The notes beneath the pieces are model-generated. The model saw only the letters and a list, made by a program, of their open reading frames with translations. It was not told where the DNA came from and searched no databases. DNA of 64,000 nucleotides from Nocardia exalbida NBRC 100660. GTDB taxonomy: Bacteria; Actinomycetota; Actinomycetes; Mycobacteriales; Mycobacteriaceae. This document shows, in pieces, positions 43,092 to 52,390 of the stretch. The DNA is taken from positions 186,001 through 250,000 of the forward strand of contig NZ_BAFZ01000061.1 in the NCBI RefSeq assembly GCF_000308575.1, written 5' to 3'. A program made the position numbers and the translations under genes. How positions within the stretch are numbered: the first letter of the stretch is position 1; each line of letters starts with the position of its first letter.

Positions 43092-43850
43092 CTAGCCCTC
43101 GGCCGTGCGGGAAGGGAGGTCCACCACCAGCGCGGTGGCGTTGTCCCTTCCTCCGGCCAGAAGGGCGGCGTCGACCAAGGAGTTCGCGATCGCGTCGGCC
43201 GCGTCGCCGTCCGCAAGAATGGCCTTGACGGTGGCGATGCCGAGTGGCTTGTGCACTCCGTCGGTGCTCAGCAGCAGTCTGCCCGTGCTCGATCCGGTGG
43301 CGGCATACCCGATCTCATCCGGCCGGACGGTGCGGGCCGAGGTGGTGACCAGATGGCTCATTCGCGGGGTGACGGCCAGCCCGCGGGCTCGGTACGACTC
43401 GGCCACGGTGTGGTCGGTGGTGATCTGGTGCAGCACCCGCCCGTTCCAGCGATACGCCCGGCAGTCGCCGACCCATGCCACCTCGCAGGGGCCATCGGGT
43501 CGACCGGCGGTCGGCAATACCGCCACCACGAGCACGCTGTCGGCGGAGGGTTCCGGGACTTCCCGCAGCAATTCTTCTTGTGCCGCGAGGATTCCCGCTC
43601 GCGCCCCGTCCCGGGCGCCCGCATGTGCCGCCGCCGCGGCAACCGTGCGTGCCGCCCGGGCGCCGAGGAGATGGTCTCCCACACCGTCGGCGACCACGAA
43701 CGCTGTCGCTCCGCTCATCGCATCGGTCTCGATCGCCACCGCGTCGGCGTTGATCGACCGTGACGCACGCCGACTGGCCGAGGCGCCCATCGCCGCGCCC
43801 AGCCACGGCAGCTCGATCCGCGGCAGGCTTGAAGTAGTGCCGGTGTACAT
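43092..43850 (-). CDS. PP2C-family Ser/Thr protein phosphatase
   Basis: The roughly 252-residue protein is a metal-dependent phosphatase that removes phosphate from Ser/Thr residues. It has the PP2C motifs in order: SRSINADA, VADGVGDH (metal-binding DGxG), VAWVGDCRAY, LLLSTDGVHK and GGRDNATALVV, where Asp of DNAT is the last metal ligand. There is no sensor or membrane domain. The ATG at 43850 is preceded by GGAGGAGA seven bases upstream, better than the longer frame from 43895. No kinase gene is adjacent; in Nocardia such phosphatases usually balance Pkn-type kinases. Confidence 0.9.
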   Translation of the reverse strand: MYTGTTSSLPRIELPWLGAAMGASASRRASRSINADAVAIETDAMSGATAFVVADGVGDHLLGARAARTVAAAAAHAGARDGARAGILAAQEELLREVPEPSADSVLVVAVLPTAGRPDGPCEVAWVGDCRAYRWNGRVLHQITTDHTVAESYRARGLAVTPRMSHLVTTSARTVRPDEIGYAATGSSTGRLLLSTDGVHKPLGIATVKAILADGDAADAIANSLVDAALLAGGRDNATALVVDLPSRTAEG

Positions 43851-44818
43851 GAACTGGTCTCCTCCGGGCTGAGCTCGAGTGCTGCCGACCAGCACCCTTC
43901 AAGGAGACCGCACCGGTATTTGGGCTTGTCGAGAGTTCGTTGTGGGGACACTGAGAATTCGCTCTCGATCCGGTCACGGCCGGCATCCCGCGTCCGCTCC
44001 GGCGCGAGCATCGGTGTGCTTTGCGTCTTGTATTCGATCGATGCCGACCGCGGGTGGATGCAGCCGTGCAATATCGATCATTGTTTCCGCGCCGAACTCC
44101 CATTTCGCGACATTGCTTCCGGATTCCGGCAATCAATCGGCTTACTGTCGGCTGATCGGCGAATTCACCTTCTCGTCAGTCCGGCAGGGACACAGGCAGC
44201 GTGTAACTCATCGAGGCCGATTTCTCTCGTACGGGTCGCCAGGGGCCGAAGCAGTGCGCCCGATGCCGCGACGGCCGCAAACTCGGAGCCGTCGGCTCGC
44301 TACGGCCCAGCGCGGCTCCGGGACAGGACATGGTCGCGCTGCCCGCGCTGCGGCAGCGCTCGCCTCGCCTGTCCCGGTCGCCTGCGCACGGATTGTGTCG
44401 GCGGGTGGCGGACCGCTCCTGCTCGGCGAGGCGATGTGGGCGGCGCGGTGGTCGGGTGTCGGCTGTCCTGGTGTGCGCCGGGTCGGCGCGCGCTCCGCGC
44501 GGTAAGCCCGACTCGGGCGGCAACGTTCGGTGTACCGATTTGGCGGCGTCCAGCACCGTAGACACGGACGCCGAAATTTCCGGTGTCGGCATCGGCCACG
44601 TCTTTCCGTCGCTAGGGGCGACAGACATCTTGACTAGGCAAAACGCATTCGGTGCGCGAGATTTCGGTAGATCGTGTAGTTGCCGGTGACGTAGACAACA
44701 GACGAAACTCCGTTGAATTCCCCGCCCTACCGGCGAGTACGTGATCGAATGCTCTGCAACTGACGTCTCGAACCCGCCGTGTTGCGCCGTGGGTCCAGAA
44801 ATCCAGGAGGTTGTGGCT
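43851..44818. other. Long intergenic region without a recognisable gene
   Basis: Almost 1 kb lies between the divergent PP2C gene and the repeat protein. Several open frames exist (for example 43879-44505 plus) but their products are Arg/Ser-rich, lack ribosome binding sites and resemble no family. Parts near 44020-44160 and 44620-44760 are clearly AT-richer than coding DNA, consistent with promoter DNA or a decayed gene. Confidence 0.45.
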
Positions 44819-46342
44819 GTGGTCGACGCAAGCGTGCCCACGCTGCGTCCGTCCGAGCTGGAAAGATTGGCCCAGCTCGACGAACACAACGAACTTTCTG
44901 CCGAACGGATGCGATCGACCTCGCAGCGGCTGGGCGTGCCGGAGGAGGACCTGCGGCGATGGCTGGCGGACCGCCGCGCCGCCAGCGCGCCCACCAGGCG
45001 CATCGATGTCACCGGGACCGCGTCCCCACGCATCGATGTTCCCGACGCACCGGCTACGCATACCGATGCCCCCGAGGCAGCGACCACGCAGACCGATGCC
45101 CCCGAGGCACCGGCTACGCACACCGATGCCCCCGAGGCACCGGCTACGCAGACCGATGCCCCCGAGGCAGCGGCCACGCAGACGGATGTCCCTGAGGCAG
45201 CGACCACGCAGACCGATGCCCCTGAAGCGGCGACGACGCGCATCGGTGTCCCCGACCCGCCCACCACGCGCATCGACGGCTTCGAGCCGCCGACCCGGCA
45301 GGTGGGGTATGGGCAGGTCAGCCAACCGCCGTCGCGCATCATCACGCTGTCGGAAGCGGCAGGAGGCGGGCTGCTGCCGCAGATCTCCGACGGCGATGTC
45401 ACCACCTTCCTGGCCGATGCCTACCGCAGCCTGCCGCCGCAGGAGTTCGCGCGCATCGACGCCGTCTACACCGATGGGATCCAGACGACCTGCCGGTGGC
45501 TCGCCGAACACACCGGCAGGCAGTGCCGTCACGACCTGAACCAGAACGGCGTCGGGAGCTGGCTGGGTCCCCGCGGGGCCGGTCTGGCCGAATACATGCT
45601 CTCGGTGCTGCAACCTCGACTCAGCTCGCCGAATCGCTTTCAGCCGGGTCCCGGCTCCGGTGTGGTGGACGAGTGGAACGACATCCTCAGCCTGTACCGA
45701 TTCCTCGGCAGCCTGGTGGCCGACAGCCCCAGTCGCGGGCACACCATCACGCGCCTGCGCGGCGCCCAAGCCGCGTTCCTGCTGCACGGTCTTCGGCTGG
45801 ATCTGCCGCCGGATCTGGCCTACTCGGTCGGGCCCGGGCTGACCACGGTCCCGATCGACCACGACGTCATCGCCCGTGTCCGGGCCAGGACCGCCGATCC
45901 GGTGGACGCGGCGGCGCTCGTCACCGCACTCTTCACCGGTGCCACCGCGATGGAACTGAACGCCATTCCGTGTGTCGCGCTGACCGCCGACGCGCTGATC
46001 TTCAACGGCCCGATCGGCTACACCCACGCACCCGACTTGTACGTCTGGGTGATACCGCCGCCTGCGCGCACCTTGCTCTACGACGCCCGCGTCGCCCAGG
46101 AATCGCGACCCACCCCGAACAGCAAACTGTTCACCGGGGCCATCGGTGGCGCGGGCTTCCGCCTTCGCAGGCTCGCCGCGGCATGCGAGGTGAGCCTTCC
46201 CGACCTGTACCACTGGCACCACAGCTGGATCCGCCGTGCCGGACTGCTCCGGATGTCCGAGCAACCGGCGCCGGTCCGCAACACCGATCTGCTGTTCGGC
46301 CTGAAACTCGCGCCCCGGCCACGCCGCCGCCGCGCACGCTGA
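44819..46342 (+). CDS. Hypothetical protein with eight 10-residue repeats
   Basis: I do not recognise this 507-residue protein. It has three parts. Residues 1-60 are helical and charged (RPSELERLAQLDEHNELSAERM, then VPEEDLRRWLADRRA), perhaps a small DNA- or protein-binding helical unit. Residues 78-157 are eight tandem copies of a 10-residue unit near PATQTDAPEA, encoded by 30-bp repeats at 45050-45289; the copies drift to ATTRIGVPDP and PTTRIDGFEP at the end. Residues about 180-507 form a globular, mainly alpha-helical domain with no familiar motif, ending in a basic PRPRRRRAR tail. No signal peptide or membrane segment is seen. The GTG at 44819 is chosen because AGGAGG lies eight bases upstream. 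It faces an MmcQ-family gene tail to tail, 17 bp apart. Confidence 0.8.
   Translation: MVDASVPTLRPSELERLAQLDEHNELSAERMRSTSQRLGVPEEDLRRWLADRRAASAPTRRIDVTGTASPRIDVPDAPATHTDAPEAATTQTDAPEAPATHTDAPEAPATQTDAPEAAATQTDVPEAATTQTDAPEAATTRIGVPDPPTTRIDGFEPPTRQVGYGQVSQPPSRIITLSEAAGGGLLPQISDGDVTTFLADAYRSLPPQEFARIDAVYTDGIQTTCRWLAEHTGRQCRHDLNQNGVGSWLGPRGAGLAEYMLSVLQPRLSSPNRFQPGPGSGVVDEWNDILSLYRFLGSLVADSPSRGHTITRLRGAQAAFLLHGLRLDLPPDLAYSVGPGLTTVPIDHDVIARVRARTADPVDAAALVTALFTGATAMELNAIPCVALTADALIFNGPIGYTHAPDLYVWVIPPPARTLLYDARVAQESRPTPNSKLFTGAIGGAGFRLRRLAAACEVSLPDLYHWHHSWIRRAGLLRMSEQPAPVRNTDLLFGLKLAPRPRRRRAR
45050..45289 (+). repeat. Eight tandem 30-bp coding repeats
   Basis: The 30-bp units start at 45050, 45080, 45110, 45140, 45170, 45200, 45230 and 45260, all in frame. 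The first six are close copies and the last two have diverged. They encode Pro/Ala/Thr-rich decapeptides with an acidic Asp and Glu, probably an extended linker whose length can vary by slippage or recombination. Confidence 0.85.
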
Positions 46343-46359
46343 GGCCGGGCGCGAGCAGG

Positions 46360-46695
46360 TCACCCCGCGTCGAGGAGATGCCGGGGTGCGGCCTGCCGCC
46401 ACGAGTCGAGCACGATGGCTTCCAGTTCGGCCAGGTCGTCGAGGGCGGTCAGACGCGCGCGGACCCACGCGTTGTTCGCTTCGTGCGCGGCGATCCAGAA
46501 CTTGCCCGGTTCGGCGGCGACGAGTTCGTCGCGATCGGCGATGGGGCAGCGGACCGCCATCGAGGTCTCCGCCTCCGGAAGGGTGAGAAACAACTTGCCC
46601 GCGACCCGGAAGGTCGGCATCCCCCAGGTGAACTGTTCGGATGTCTCCGGTAGCGACAGCGCGAAGGACCGGACATCGTCCCCGGTGAAACTCAT
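46360..46695 (-). CDS. MmcQ/YjbR family protein
   Basis: The 111-residue protein belongs to the MmcQ/YjbR family of small CyaY-like folds. It shows FALSLPETSEQFTWGMPTFRVAGKLFLTL, then CPIADRDELVAAEPGKFWIAAHEANNAWVRARLTAL and a final SWRQAAPRHLLD. Family members are thought to bind DNA or act as small adaptors, but none has a firm function. The ATG at 46695 gives the usual length; a longer frame to 46782 adds only an Arg-rich tail. It is divergent from the acyl-CoA carboxylase gene by 219 bp. Confidence 0.85.
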   Translation of the reverse strand: MSFTGDDVRSFALSLPETSEQFTWGMPTFRVAGKLFLTLPEAETSMAVRCPIADRDELVAAEPGKFWIAAHEANNAWVRARLTALDDLAELEAIVLDSWRQAAPRHLLDAG

Positions 46696-46914
46696 GCACC
46701 GAATCCTTCCAGGCCGGAATGGAACTCCCCGTGCGTGGTCCGCCCCCCGACGAGATCGCCGGTGCGGGGCCGGCCCGATCAATAGGGCGGGGTGCCAACG
46801 CGACGGCCGGCGCGTTGTGAAGTGCCCAGTAATCGTCTCGTGACCTCAGCGCTCGTCGTCCAGCCCCCTATCGTTCGGCGCAGTGATCGGTGAGGTCGAG
46901 AGGGCAGTATCCGA

Positions 46915-48465
46915 ATGGTCGGCACGCGCGAGAAGTTGGAGCGATTGCGGGACACCCTCGCGACCGCCGAGGAACCGGCGGGTGCGTCCGGTGTCGCCAA
47001 ACGGCAGAGCAAGGGCATCCCGAGTGCCCGTGAGCGGGTGCGATCGTTGCTGGATCCCGGAACGTTCGTCGAGATCGGCGCACTCGCGCGGACACCGGGA
47101 GCCCCGGACGCGAAGTACGGCGACGGCGTGGTCACCGGCCACGGCCGCATCGACGGCAGACCCGTCGTGGTCATCGCGCACGACCAGACGGTCTACGGCG
47201 GCTCGGTCGGCGAGATGTTCGGCCGGAAGGTCGCGCACATCCTGAAGTTCGCGTACGAGAAGGCCTGCCCAGTGGTGGCGATCAACGATTCCGGCGGCGC
47301 CCGGATCCAGGACGCGGTCACCTCGCTGGCCTGGTTCGCCCACATGAGCCGACGCCAAGAGCGGTTGTCCGGATTCGTCCCGCAGGTCTCCATCATGCTC
47401 GGCAAGTGCGCCGCCGGTTCGGTATACGGCCCGGTGAACACCGACGTTCTCGTCGCGACCGAGAACTCCTACATGTTCGTCACCGGTCCCGAGGTCATCA
47501 AGACGGTGACCGGCGAAGACGTGACCGCGGAGGAACTGGGCGGCGCTCACGTGCAGGCCCGCAACGGCACGATCCACCACGTGACCGCGACCGAACAGGA
47601 GGCATTCGACTGGGCCCGCAAGTACCTGAGCTACCTGCCGTCGAGCTGCCTGGAGCAGGCGCCGCTGGTGAACCCCGGCCTCGAGCCGGAGATCACCGCG
47701 ACCGACCTCGAGCTCGAGTCGATCATCCCGGACTCCGATCGCGAGGGATACGACATGCACGAGATCCTGCTGCGCATCTTCGACGACGGTGATTTCCACG
47801 AGATCCGCTCCGCCACCGCGGCCAATCTGATCACCGGCTTCACGCGTGTGGACGGACGCAGCGTCGGGGTGGTCGCCAATCAGCCGTTGGTGCTCGGGGG
47901 AGCGGTCGACGCGAAATGCTCCGACAAGGCAACGCATTTCATCCGGCTGTGCAACGCCTTCGGCATCCCCTTGGTATTCGTCGTGGACACTCCCGGCGTG
48001 CTTCCCGGCGTCGAAGAGGAACGCAACGGTGTCATCGTCCGCGGCGGACGCGTGTTCCGCGCGATCATCGAGGCGACCGTGCCCATCATCAACGTCGTGG
48101 TGCGCAAGTCCTACGGCGGCGCCTACGGCTTCATGGCATGCAAGCAACTCGGCGCCGACATCAGTCTGGCCTGGCCGACCGCCCGCATCGCGGTGATCGG
48201 CGCGGAAAGCGCGGTCGACATCGCGGGGCGGCGCCAGCTGCTCCAGGTGCCGGAAGAACAGCGCGCGGCGGTGCGGGATTTCATGATCGACCAGTACAAC
48301 GCCACCGTCGCCACTCCGTGGATCGCGGCCGAACGCGGCTACATCGATGCGGTGATCGAACCATCCCGTACCCGGCTGGAGATACGGCATGCGCTCCAGC
48401 TGCTGCGGGACAAGGAAGCAGCCGCCGAGCACAATCCGCGCAAGCACAGCCTGTACCCGATGTAG
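46915..48465 (+). CDS. Acyl-CoA carboxylase, carboxyltransferase beta subunit
   Basis: The 516-residue protein is the biotin-dependent carboxyltransferase half of an acetyl/propionyl/acyl-CoA carboxylase. It transfers CO2 from biotin on a separate alpha chain to acyl-CoA, feeding fatty- or mycolic-acid synthesis. Seen are [33 protein letters not shown] (acyl-CoA oxyanion hole), [24 protein letters not shown], and the second half with [16 protein letters not shown] and [18 protein letters not shown]. The first active-site loop reads [16 protein letters not shown], unlike the GGAVYSPAMTD form common in propionyl-CoA carboxylases. No alpha subunit is next to it, so it must use one encoded elsewhere. 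Which of the several actinobacterial AccD paralogues it is cannot be told. Confidence 0.92.
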   Translation: MVGTREKLERLRDTLATAEEPAGASGVAKRQSKGIPSARERVRSLLDPGTFVEIGALARTPGAPDAKYGDGVVTGHGRIDGRPVVVIAHDQTVYGGSVGEMFGRKVAHILKFAYEKACPVVAINDSGGARIQDAVTSLAWFAHMSRRQERLSGFVPQVSIMLGKCAAGSVYGPVNTDVLVATENSYMFVTGPEVIKTVTGEDVTAEELGGAHVQARNGTIHHVTATEQEAFDWARKYLSYLPSSCLEQAPLVNPGLEPEITATDLELESIIPDSDREGYDMHEILLRIFDDGDFHEIRSATAANLITGFTRVDGRSVGVVANQPLVLGGAVDAKCSDKATHFIRLCNAFGIPLVFVVDTPGVLPGVEEERNGVIVRGGRVFRAIIEATVPIINVVVRKSYGGAYGFMACKQLGADISLAWPTARIAVIGAESAVDIAGRRQLLQVPEEQRAAVRDFMIDQYNATVATPWIAAERGYIDAVIEPSRTRLEIRHALQLLRDKEAAAEHNPRKHSLYPM

Positions 48466-48541
48466 TGCCGGGTTTTCCCGCTGCCGGGCTGGGTATGCGG
48501 CGGTGTGGGGGTGAAGGTCCGCGGTCGGAGGAGTTGCGGGC

Positions 48542-49999
48542 ATGGACTGGTTCACCGCATCCGAATACTGGTTGAGCAGGCAGGTGCTGACGCGCGGCGT
48601 CGCGGCCGTCTATCTGATCGGCTTCCTGGTCGCCGCACGGCAGTTCCGGGCGCTGATCGGCGAGCACGGCATGCTTCCGGTGCCGCGCTTGCTGGCCCGG
48701 CGCTCCTTCCGGCGGGCGCCGAGCATCTTCCACGTCCACTATTCCGATCGTTTCTTCGCCGCCGTCTCCTGGTTCGGTGCGGCGCTGTCCGCGGCGCTGG
48801 TCGCCGGTGCGGCCGACCTGGTGCCGCTGTGGGCGGCGATGCTGCTGTGGGCCACGTTGTGGGTGCTCTACCTGTCGATCGTCAACGTGGGGCAGGAATG
48901 GTATGCGTTCGGCTGGGAGTCACTGCTACTGGAATGCGGATTCCTGGTGATCTTCCTCGGCAACGACCGCACCGCGCCGCCGGTGCCGGTGCTCCTGCTC
49001 GCCCGCTGGCTGCTGTTCCGGGTGGAGTTCGGCGCCGGACTGATCAAACTGCGCGGTGACCGGTGCTGGCGCGATCTGACCTGCCTGTACTACCACCACG
49101 AGACCCAGCCGATGCCCGGACCGCTGAGCTGGTTGTTCCACCACCTGCCCAAGCCGCTGCACCGGGCGGAGGTGGTGGGCAATCACATCGCGCAGCTCGT
49201 GGTGCCCTTCGGCCTGTTCGCACCGCAGCCGGTGGCCGGCATCGCCGCGGCCGTCATCGTGATCACCCAGCTGTGGTTGGTGGTGTCGGGCAATTTCGCC
49301 TGGCTGAACTGGCTGACGATCGTCCTCGCGTGCGGCGCCATCAGCGGGTCCGCGGTGGCGGCGGTGCTACCGGTGCCCGCCCCGCCGCCCTTGCCCGGGC
49401 CGCCGCCGTGGTTCGTGGGCCTCGTCATAGCGTTCACCGCCTTGGTGGTCTTCCTGAGCTACCGCCCGGCGCGCAACCTGATCTCCAGTCACCAGGCCAT
49501 GAACCGATCGTTCGACCCCTATCACTTGGTCAACACCTACGGAGCGTTCGGCAGCATCGGCCGCACCCGCTACGAGGTGGTCGTCGAAGGCACCGAGGAG
49601 TCGACCGTCACCGGTCGGACGCAGTGGAAGGAATACGAGTTCAAGGGCAAACCCGGCGATCCGCGGCGGCTGCCACGCCAATGGGCCCCTTACCACCTGC
49701 GCCTGGATTGGCTCATGTGGTTCGCCGCGACCTCGCCACGCTACGCGCAGTCGTGGCTGGCCGCGTTCCTGGCACGGCTGCTGGAAAACGACCCGGCCAC
49801 GCTGCGCCTGCTGCGGCACAATCCGTTCCCGGACGCCGCGCCGCGTTTCGTGCGGGCGCAACTGTATCTGTATCGCTTCACCACACCGCGCGAATTGGCT
49901 CGCACCCGAGCGTGGTGGCACCGCACCCTGATCAGCCGCTACGTTCCGCCTCTTGCCTTGGACGACCTGCACTCCCACAGCCACCCCGGCCGTCATTGA
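48542..49999 (+). CDS. Lipase maturation factor-like multi-pass membrane protein
   Basis: The 485-residue protein matches the lipase maturation factor family, named after animal LMF1, which helps fold lipases. Characteristic stretches are VNVGQEWYAFGWESLLLECGFLVIFL, the loop FRVEFGAGLIKLRGDRCWRDLTCLYYHHETQPMPGPLSW, and NQAMNRSFDPYHLVNTYGAFGS-like SSHQAMNRSFDPYHLVN followed by a soluble region with TQWKEYEFKGKPGD. I count about seven to nine hydrophobic helices before residue 320. The bacterial role is not established. It begins 76 bp after the carboxylase gene with AGGAG about ten bases before the ATG, so co-transcription is possible. Confidence 0.9.
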   Translation: MDWFTASEYWLSRQVLTRGVAAVYLIGFLVAARQFRALIGEHGMLPVPRLLARRSFRRAPSIFHVHYSDRFFAAVSWFGAALSAALVAGAADLVPLWAAMLLWATLWVLYLSIVNVGQEWYAFGWESLLLECGFLVIFLGNDRTAPPVPVLLLARWLLFRVEFGAGLIKLRGDRCWRDLTCLYYHHETQPMPGPLSWLFHHLPKPLHRAEVVGNHIAQLVVPFGLFAPQPVAGIAAAVIVITQLWLVVSGNFAWLNWLTIVLACGAISGSAVAAVLPVPAPPPLPGPPPWFVGLVIAFTALVVFLSYRPARNLISSHQAMNRSFDPYHLVNTYGAFGSIGRTRYEVVVEGTEESTVTGRTQWKEYEFKGKPGDPRRLPRQWAPYHLRLDWLMWFAATSPRYAQSWLAAFLARLLENDPATLRLLRHNPFPDAAPRFVRAQLYLYRFTTPRELARTRAWWHRTLISRYVPPLALDDLHSHSHPGRH

Positions 50000-50136
50000 A
50001 GTCGAGAACCTATGGCCGGCAACGGCTTGCGCCGGAGGTCAGAGGATCGGGTGGTATTCGCCACAGTGCGTCGGCGACGATCGGCGCCGAAAGCGGGTAT
50101 GTGCCTGAATGACGCAACCGACCGAAGGAGGATGTC

Positions 50137-50283
50137 ATGTCCATTTCGGCCTCGCGCTCGCAGTATCGCGCCGCCCGACACAGCGACGGCGGTTATCCCG
50201 GCTCCGAGGGCCCCATCGAATGGACCGTCGCGGCATGGGTTCTGGTATTGACAGTGCTGAGTATCGCGCTGGCGCTGCTGTAA
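50137..50283 (+). CDS. Small membrane protein of 48 residues
   Basis: This short gene has an excellent ribosome binding site, AAGGAGGA (50125-50132), four bases before the ATG. The product has a polar N-terminal half (SRSQYRAARHSDGGYPGSEG) and one hydrophobic helix at residues 30-48 (TVAAWVLVLTVLSIALALL), so it is a single-pass or tail-anchored membrane peptide. Codon use has the GC-rich third positions of neighbouring genes. It lies between the LMF-like gene and an MscS channel gene on the same strand. No family is recognised; a role with the channel or at the envelope is speculation. Confidence 0.65.
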   Translation: MSISASRSQYRAARHSDGGYPGSEGPIEWTVAAWVLVLTVLSIALALL

Positions 50284-50493
50284 GAACACCACCCTTGGCC
50301 GACGAAGGCCTGGCGAGAAACGACAACGGTTCGAACGCCGTTGCGCCAGAGCCGGAACGAGAGCATTCCACTCACGTGTACAGGAGCTGAGCAGCACCAG
50401 GTGCTCGACGTTCCTCGCATCCCGTTTCCCCTGCCGCGAAGACCCCTGCGGAGCAACGGTGCCGAGTGGAACGAGGAGAAGGAGTTCGTTCTG

Positions 50494-51585
50494 TTGGAGG
50501 AAGTACTACGGCCGCTCGTCGTCGTGTTCGGCACGGTGGCGATCACTGTGACGGCCGGACTGCTGATCGACCGATTATTGCGTTACATCGCCGGGAAGCG
50601 TCCGGACACCCAACTCCCCACACTGTTGCGCCGGGTGCAACTGCCCGTGCAGGTGTTGCTCGGCGCGCTGGCGTTGCACGCCACCTATCCGCTGGCGCAC
50701 CTGGATCTGCGCCAGGACATGATGATCCGGACCATCCTGGCCTCCGCGGCGATCATGGCGGCGGCCTGGGTGGTCATCCGTGCCGCCGACGCGGTCGCGG
50801 AGAACATGCTGCGTTCCTATGCCCGGCGTACCCAGGACATCACGCGGGTACGGCAATTGCGCACCCAGCTCGGTCTGGTGCGCCGGATCGTCACCTCGGT
50901 CCTGGTGGTCACGACCGCCGCCGTGGCGATCCTGTTGCTGGTGCCGAGTCTGCGGACCCTGGGCACCTCGTTGCTGGCCTCGGCGGGGGTGATCGGCATC
51001 ATCGCCGGTGTCGCGGCGCAGTCGACCCTGAGCAACCTGATCGCCGGTCTGCAGATCGCCTTCGGCGACTCGGTCAAGATCGGCGACACCGTCGTCGTGG
51101 AGGGGGAGTGGGGCATCGTCGAGGAGATCACCCTCGCGTTCCTCACCGTGCGGATCTGGGACGACCGGAGGCTGACCATGCCCGTCTCCTACTTCAACAA
51201 CAAGCCGTACGAGAACTGGTCGCGTGGCGGCCCGCAGATCACCGGCACCGTCTACTTGTATCTCGATCACAGCACACCGGTGCCGCTGCTGCGTGAGCAC
51301 CTGCAGGAGTATCTGCGTACGCGCGCGGATTGGGACGGGCGCGACTGGGGTTTGCAGGTCACCGACAGCACGCCGACGAATATCGTGGTGCGCGCGACGA
51401 TGTCGGCGGCGAATGCCGACGACGTATGGAACCTGCGCTGCGCGGTGCGCGAGGAAATGCTCGACTGGCTCGCCCGCAACCACCCCCACGCGCTGCCGAA
51501 GATCTCCACCGCCATCACCGACTCCTCCACCGACGACCGCAATCTGGCGCCGGCCGGCGACCGCGGCGACGGTTTCGGTGACTGA
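50494..51585 (+). CDS. MscS-family mechanosensitive ion channel
   Basis: The roughly 363-residue membrane protein should form a heptameric channel that opens under membrane tension to release solutes in osmotic downshock. After three hydrophobic helices comes the pore-lining helix region (LLASAGVIGIIAGVAAQSTLSNLIAGLQIAF), then the beta domain with DSVKIGDTVVVEGEWGIVEEITLAFLTVRIWDDRRLTMPVSYF, and the alpha/beta vestibule end. I chose the TTG start at 50494 because AAGGAG is nine bases upstream and the first membrane helix begins soon after; no ATG is available, and a longer frame from 50341 adds a Pro/Arg-rich stretch. It converges on the phosphoesterase gene. Confidence 0.88.
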   Translation: MEEVLRPLVVVFGTVAITVTAGLLIDRLLRYIAGKRPDTQLPTLLRRVQLPVQVLLGALALHATYPLAHLDLRQDMMIRTILASAAIMAAAWVVIRAADAVAENMLRSYARRTQDITRVRQLRTQLGLVRRIVTSVLVVTTAAVAILLLVPSLRTLGTSLLASAGVIGIIAGVAAQSTLSNLIAGLQIAFGDSVKIGDTVVVEGEWGIVEEITLAFLTVRIWDDRRLTMPVSYFNNKPYENWSRGGPQITGTVYLYLDHSTPVPLLREHLQEYLRTRADWDGRDWGLQVTDSTPTNIVVRATMSAANADDVWNLRCAVREEMLDWLARNHPHALPKISTAITDSSTDDRNLAPAGDRGDGFGD

Positions 51586-51647
51586 CCCGGTGGTCCGAGA
51601 CACAGGGCAAGGCTGGAGCGATGGGGCTCGGGCCGCGTGCCGCTGGG

Positions 51648-52148
51648 TCAGTGTTTCGGGAGGGGATGGAGGGTCACCTGGCTCAGCCGGCCGGACTGTA
51701 TCCGCGCCGTGAGATAGGTGTGCTCCGGTTGGCGGCGCCGATCCGTCGGCGAACCGGGATTGAGCAAGCGCAACCCGGTCTCGGTGACGCTGTCCCAGGG
51801 GATGTGGCTGTGCCCGAAGACGAGCACGTCGGTGTCCGGGAAATTCCGGGAACAGCGTTCCTCCCGGCCTTTCGCGGGTCCGGTCTCGTGCACCACCGCC
51901 AGCCTGAGTCCTCCGACTTCGGCATGCGCGATCTCGGGCAGCCGCGCGCGTAAGTCCGGCCCGTCGTTGTTGCCGTAGACGCCGATGAGGCGTGCGCTGC
52001 GCGCTTCGAGCCGATCCAGCAGCGCCACCTCCACCCAGTCACCCGCGTGCACGATCACATCGGCCGCCTCGACCTCGCGCCAGAGCGGCTCCGGCAGATC
52101 ACGCGCGCGCTTGGGCACGTGCGTATCGGACATGATGAGCAACCGCAT
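51648..52148 (-). CDS. YfcE-type metallophosphoesterase
   Basis: This 166-residue protein is a small calcineurin-like phosphoesterase of the YfcE/MJ0936 type that hydrolyses phosphodiesters in vitro. All metal-site motifs are present in order: MSDTHVP (Asp8, His10), HAGDW, GVYGNND, VHETG, and GHSHIPW near residue 112. The ATG at 52148 begins directly at the first beta strand. The physiological substrate is not known for this family. The gene stands alone, convergent with the MscS gene. Confidence 0.9.
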   Translation of the reverse strand: MRLLIMSDTHVPKRARDLPEPLWREVEAADVIVHAGDWVEVALLDRLEARSARLIGVYGNNDGPDLRARLPEIAHAEVGGLRLAVVHETGPAKGREERCSRNFPDTDVLVFGHSHIPWDSVTETGLRLLNPGSPTDRRRQPEHTYLTARIQSGRLSQVTLHPLPKH

Positions 52149-52390
52149 GGTGACCGGTGTACCACGCCGGGATGTGGACCGGCCGCCTCGCGGATGAGCG
52201 GTTTCGGCTGCGCCGGATTATCCCGGTCGACTCATAGGCCACGTAGTGCATTTCTCGAGTGAGATCTATCACACCACCCTCGGTGGTCTCGACGAGATTG
52301 GACTTCCGAGCGTGGGTATGTCCGGGCGTGACGGTGACGCAGCGCGGCGCACCGGTGCGACAGTGTCCATCGCGTTGTCCGGGAGGGCTT

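Noticed and set aside
43879..44561. Overlapping open frames in the gap after the PP2C gene
   Set aside because: Products are Arg/Ser/Cys-rich with no motif, and starts lack ribosome binding sites.
45050..45289. 30-bp direct repeats as a CRISPR array
   Set aside because: The repeats are contiguous with no spacers, in frame, and encode a regular decapeptide inside a clear gene.
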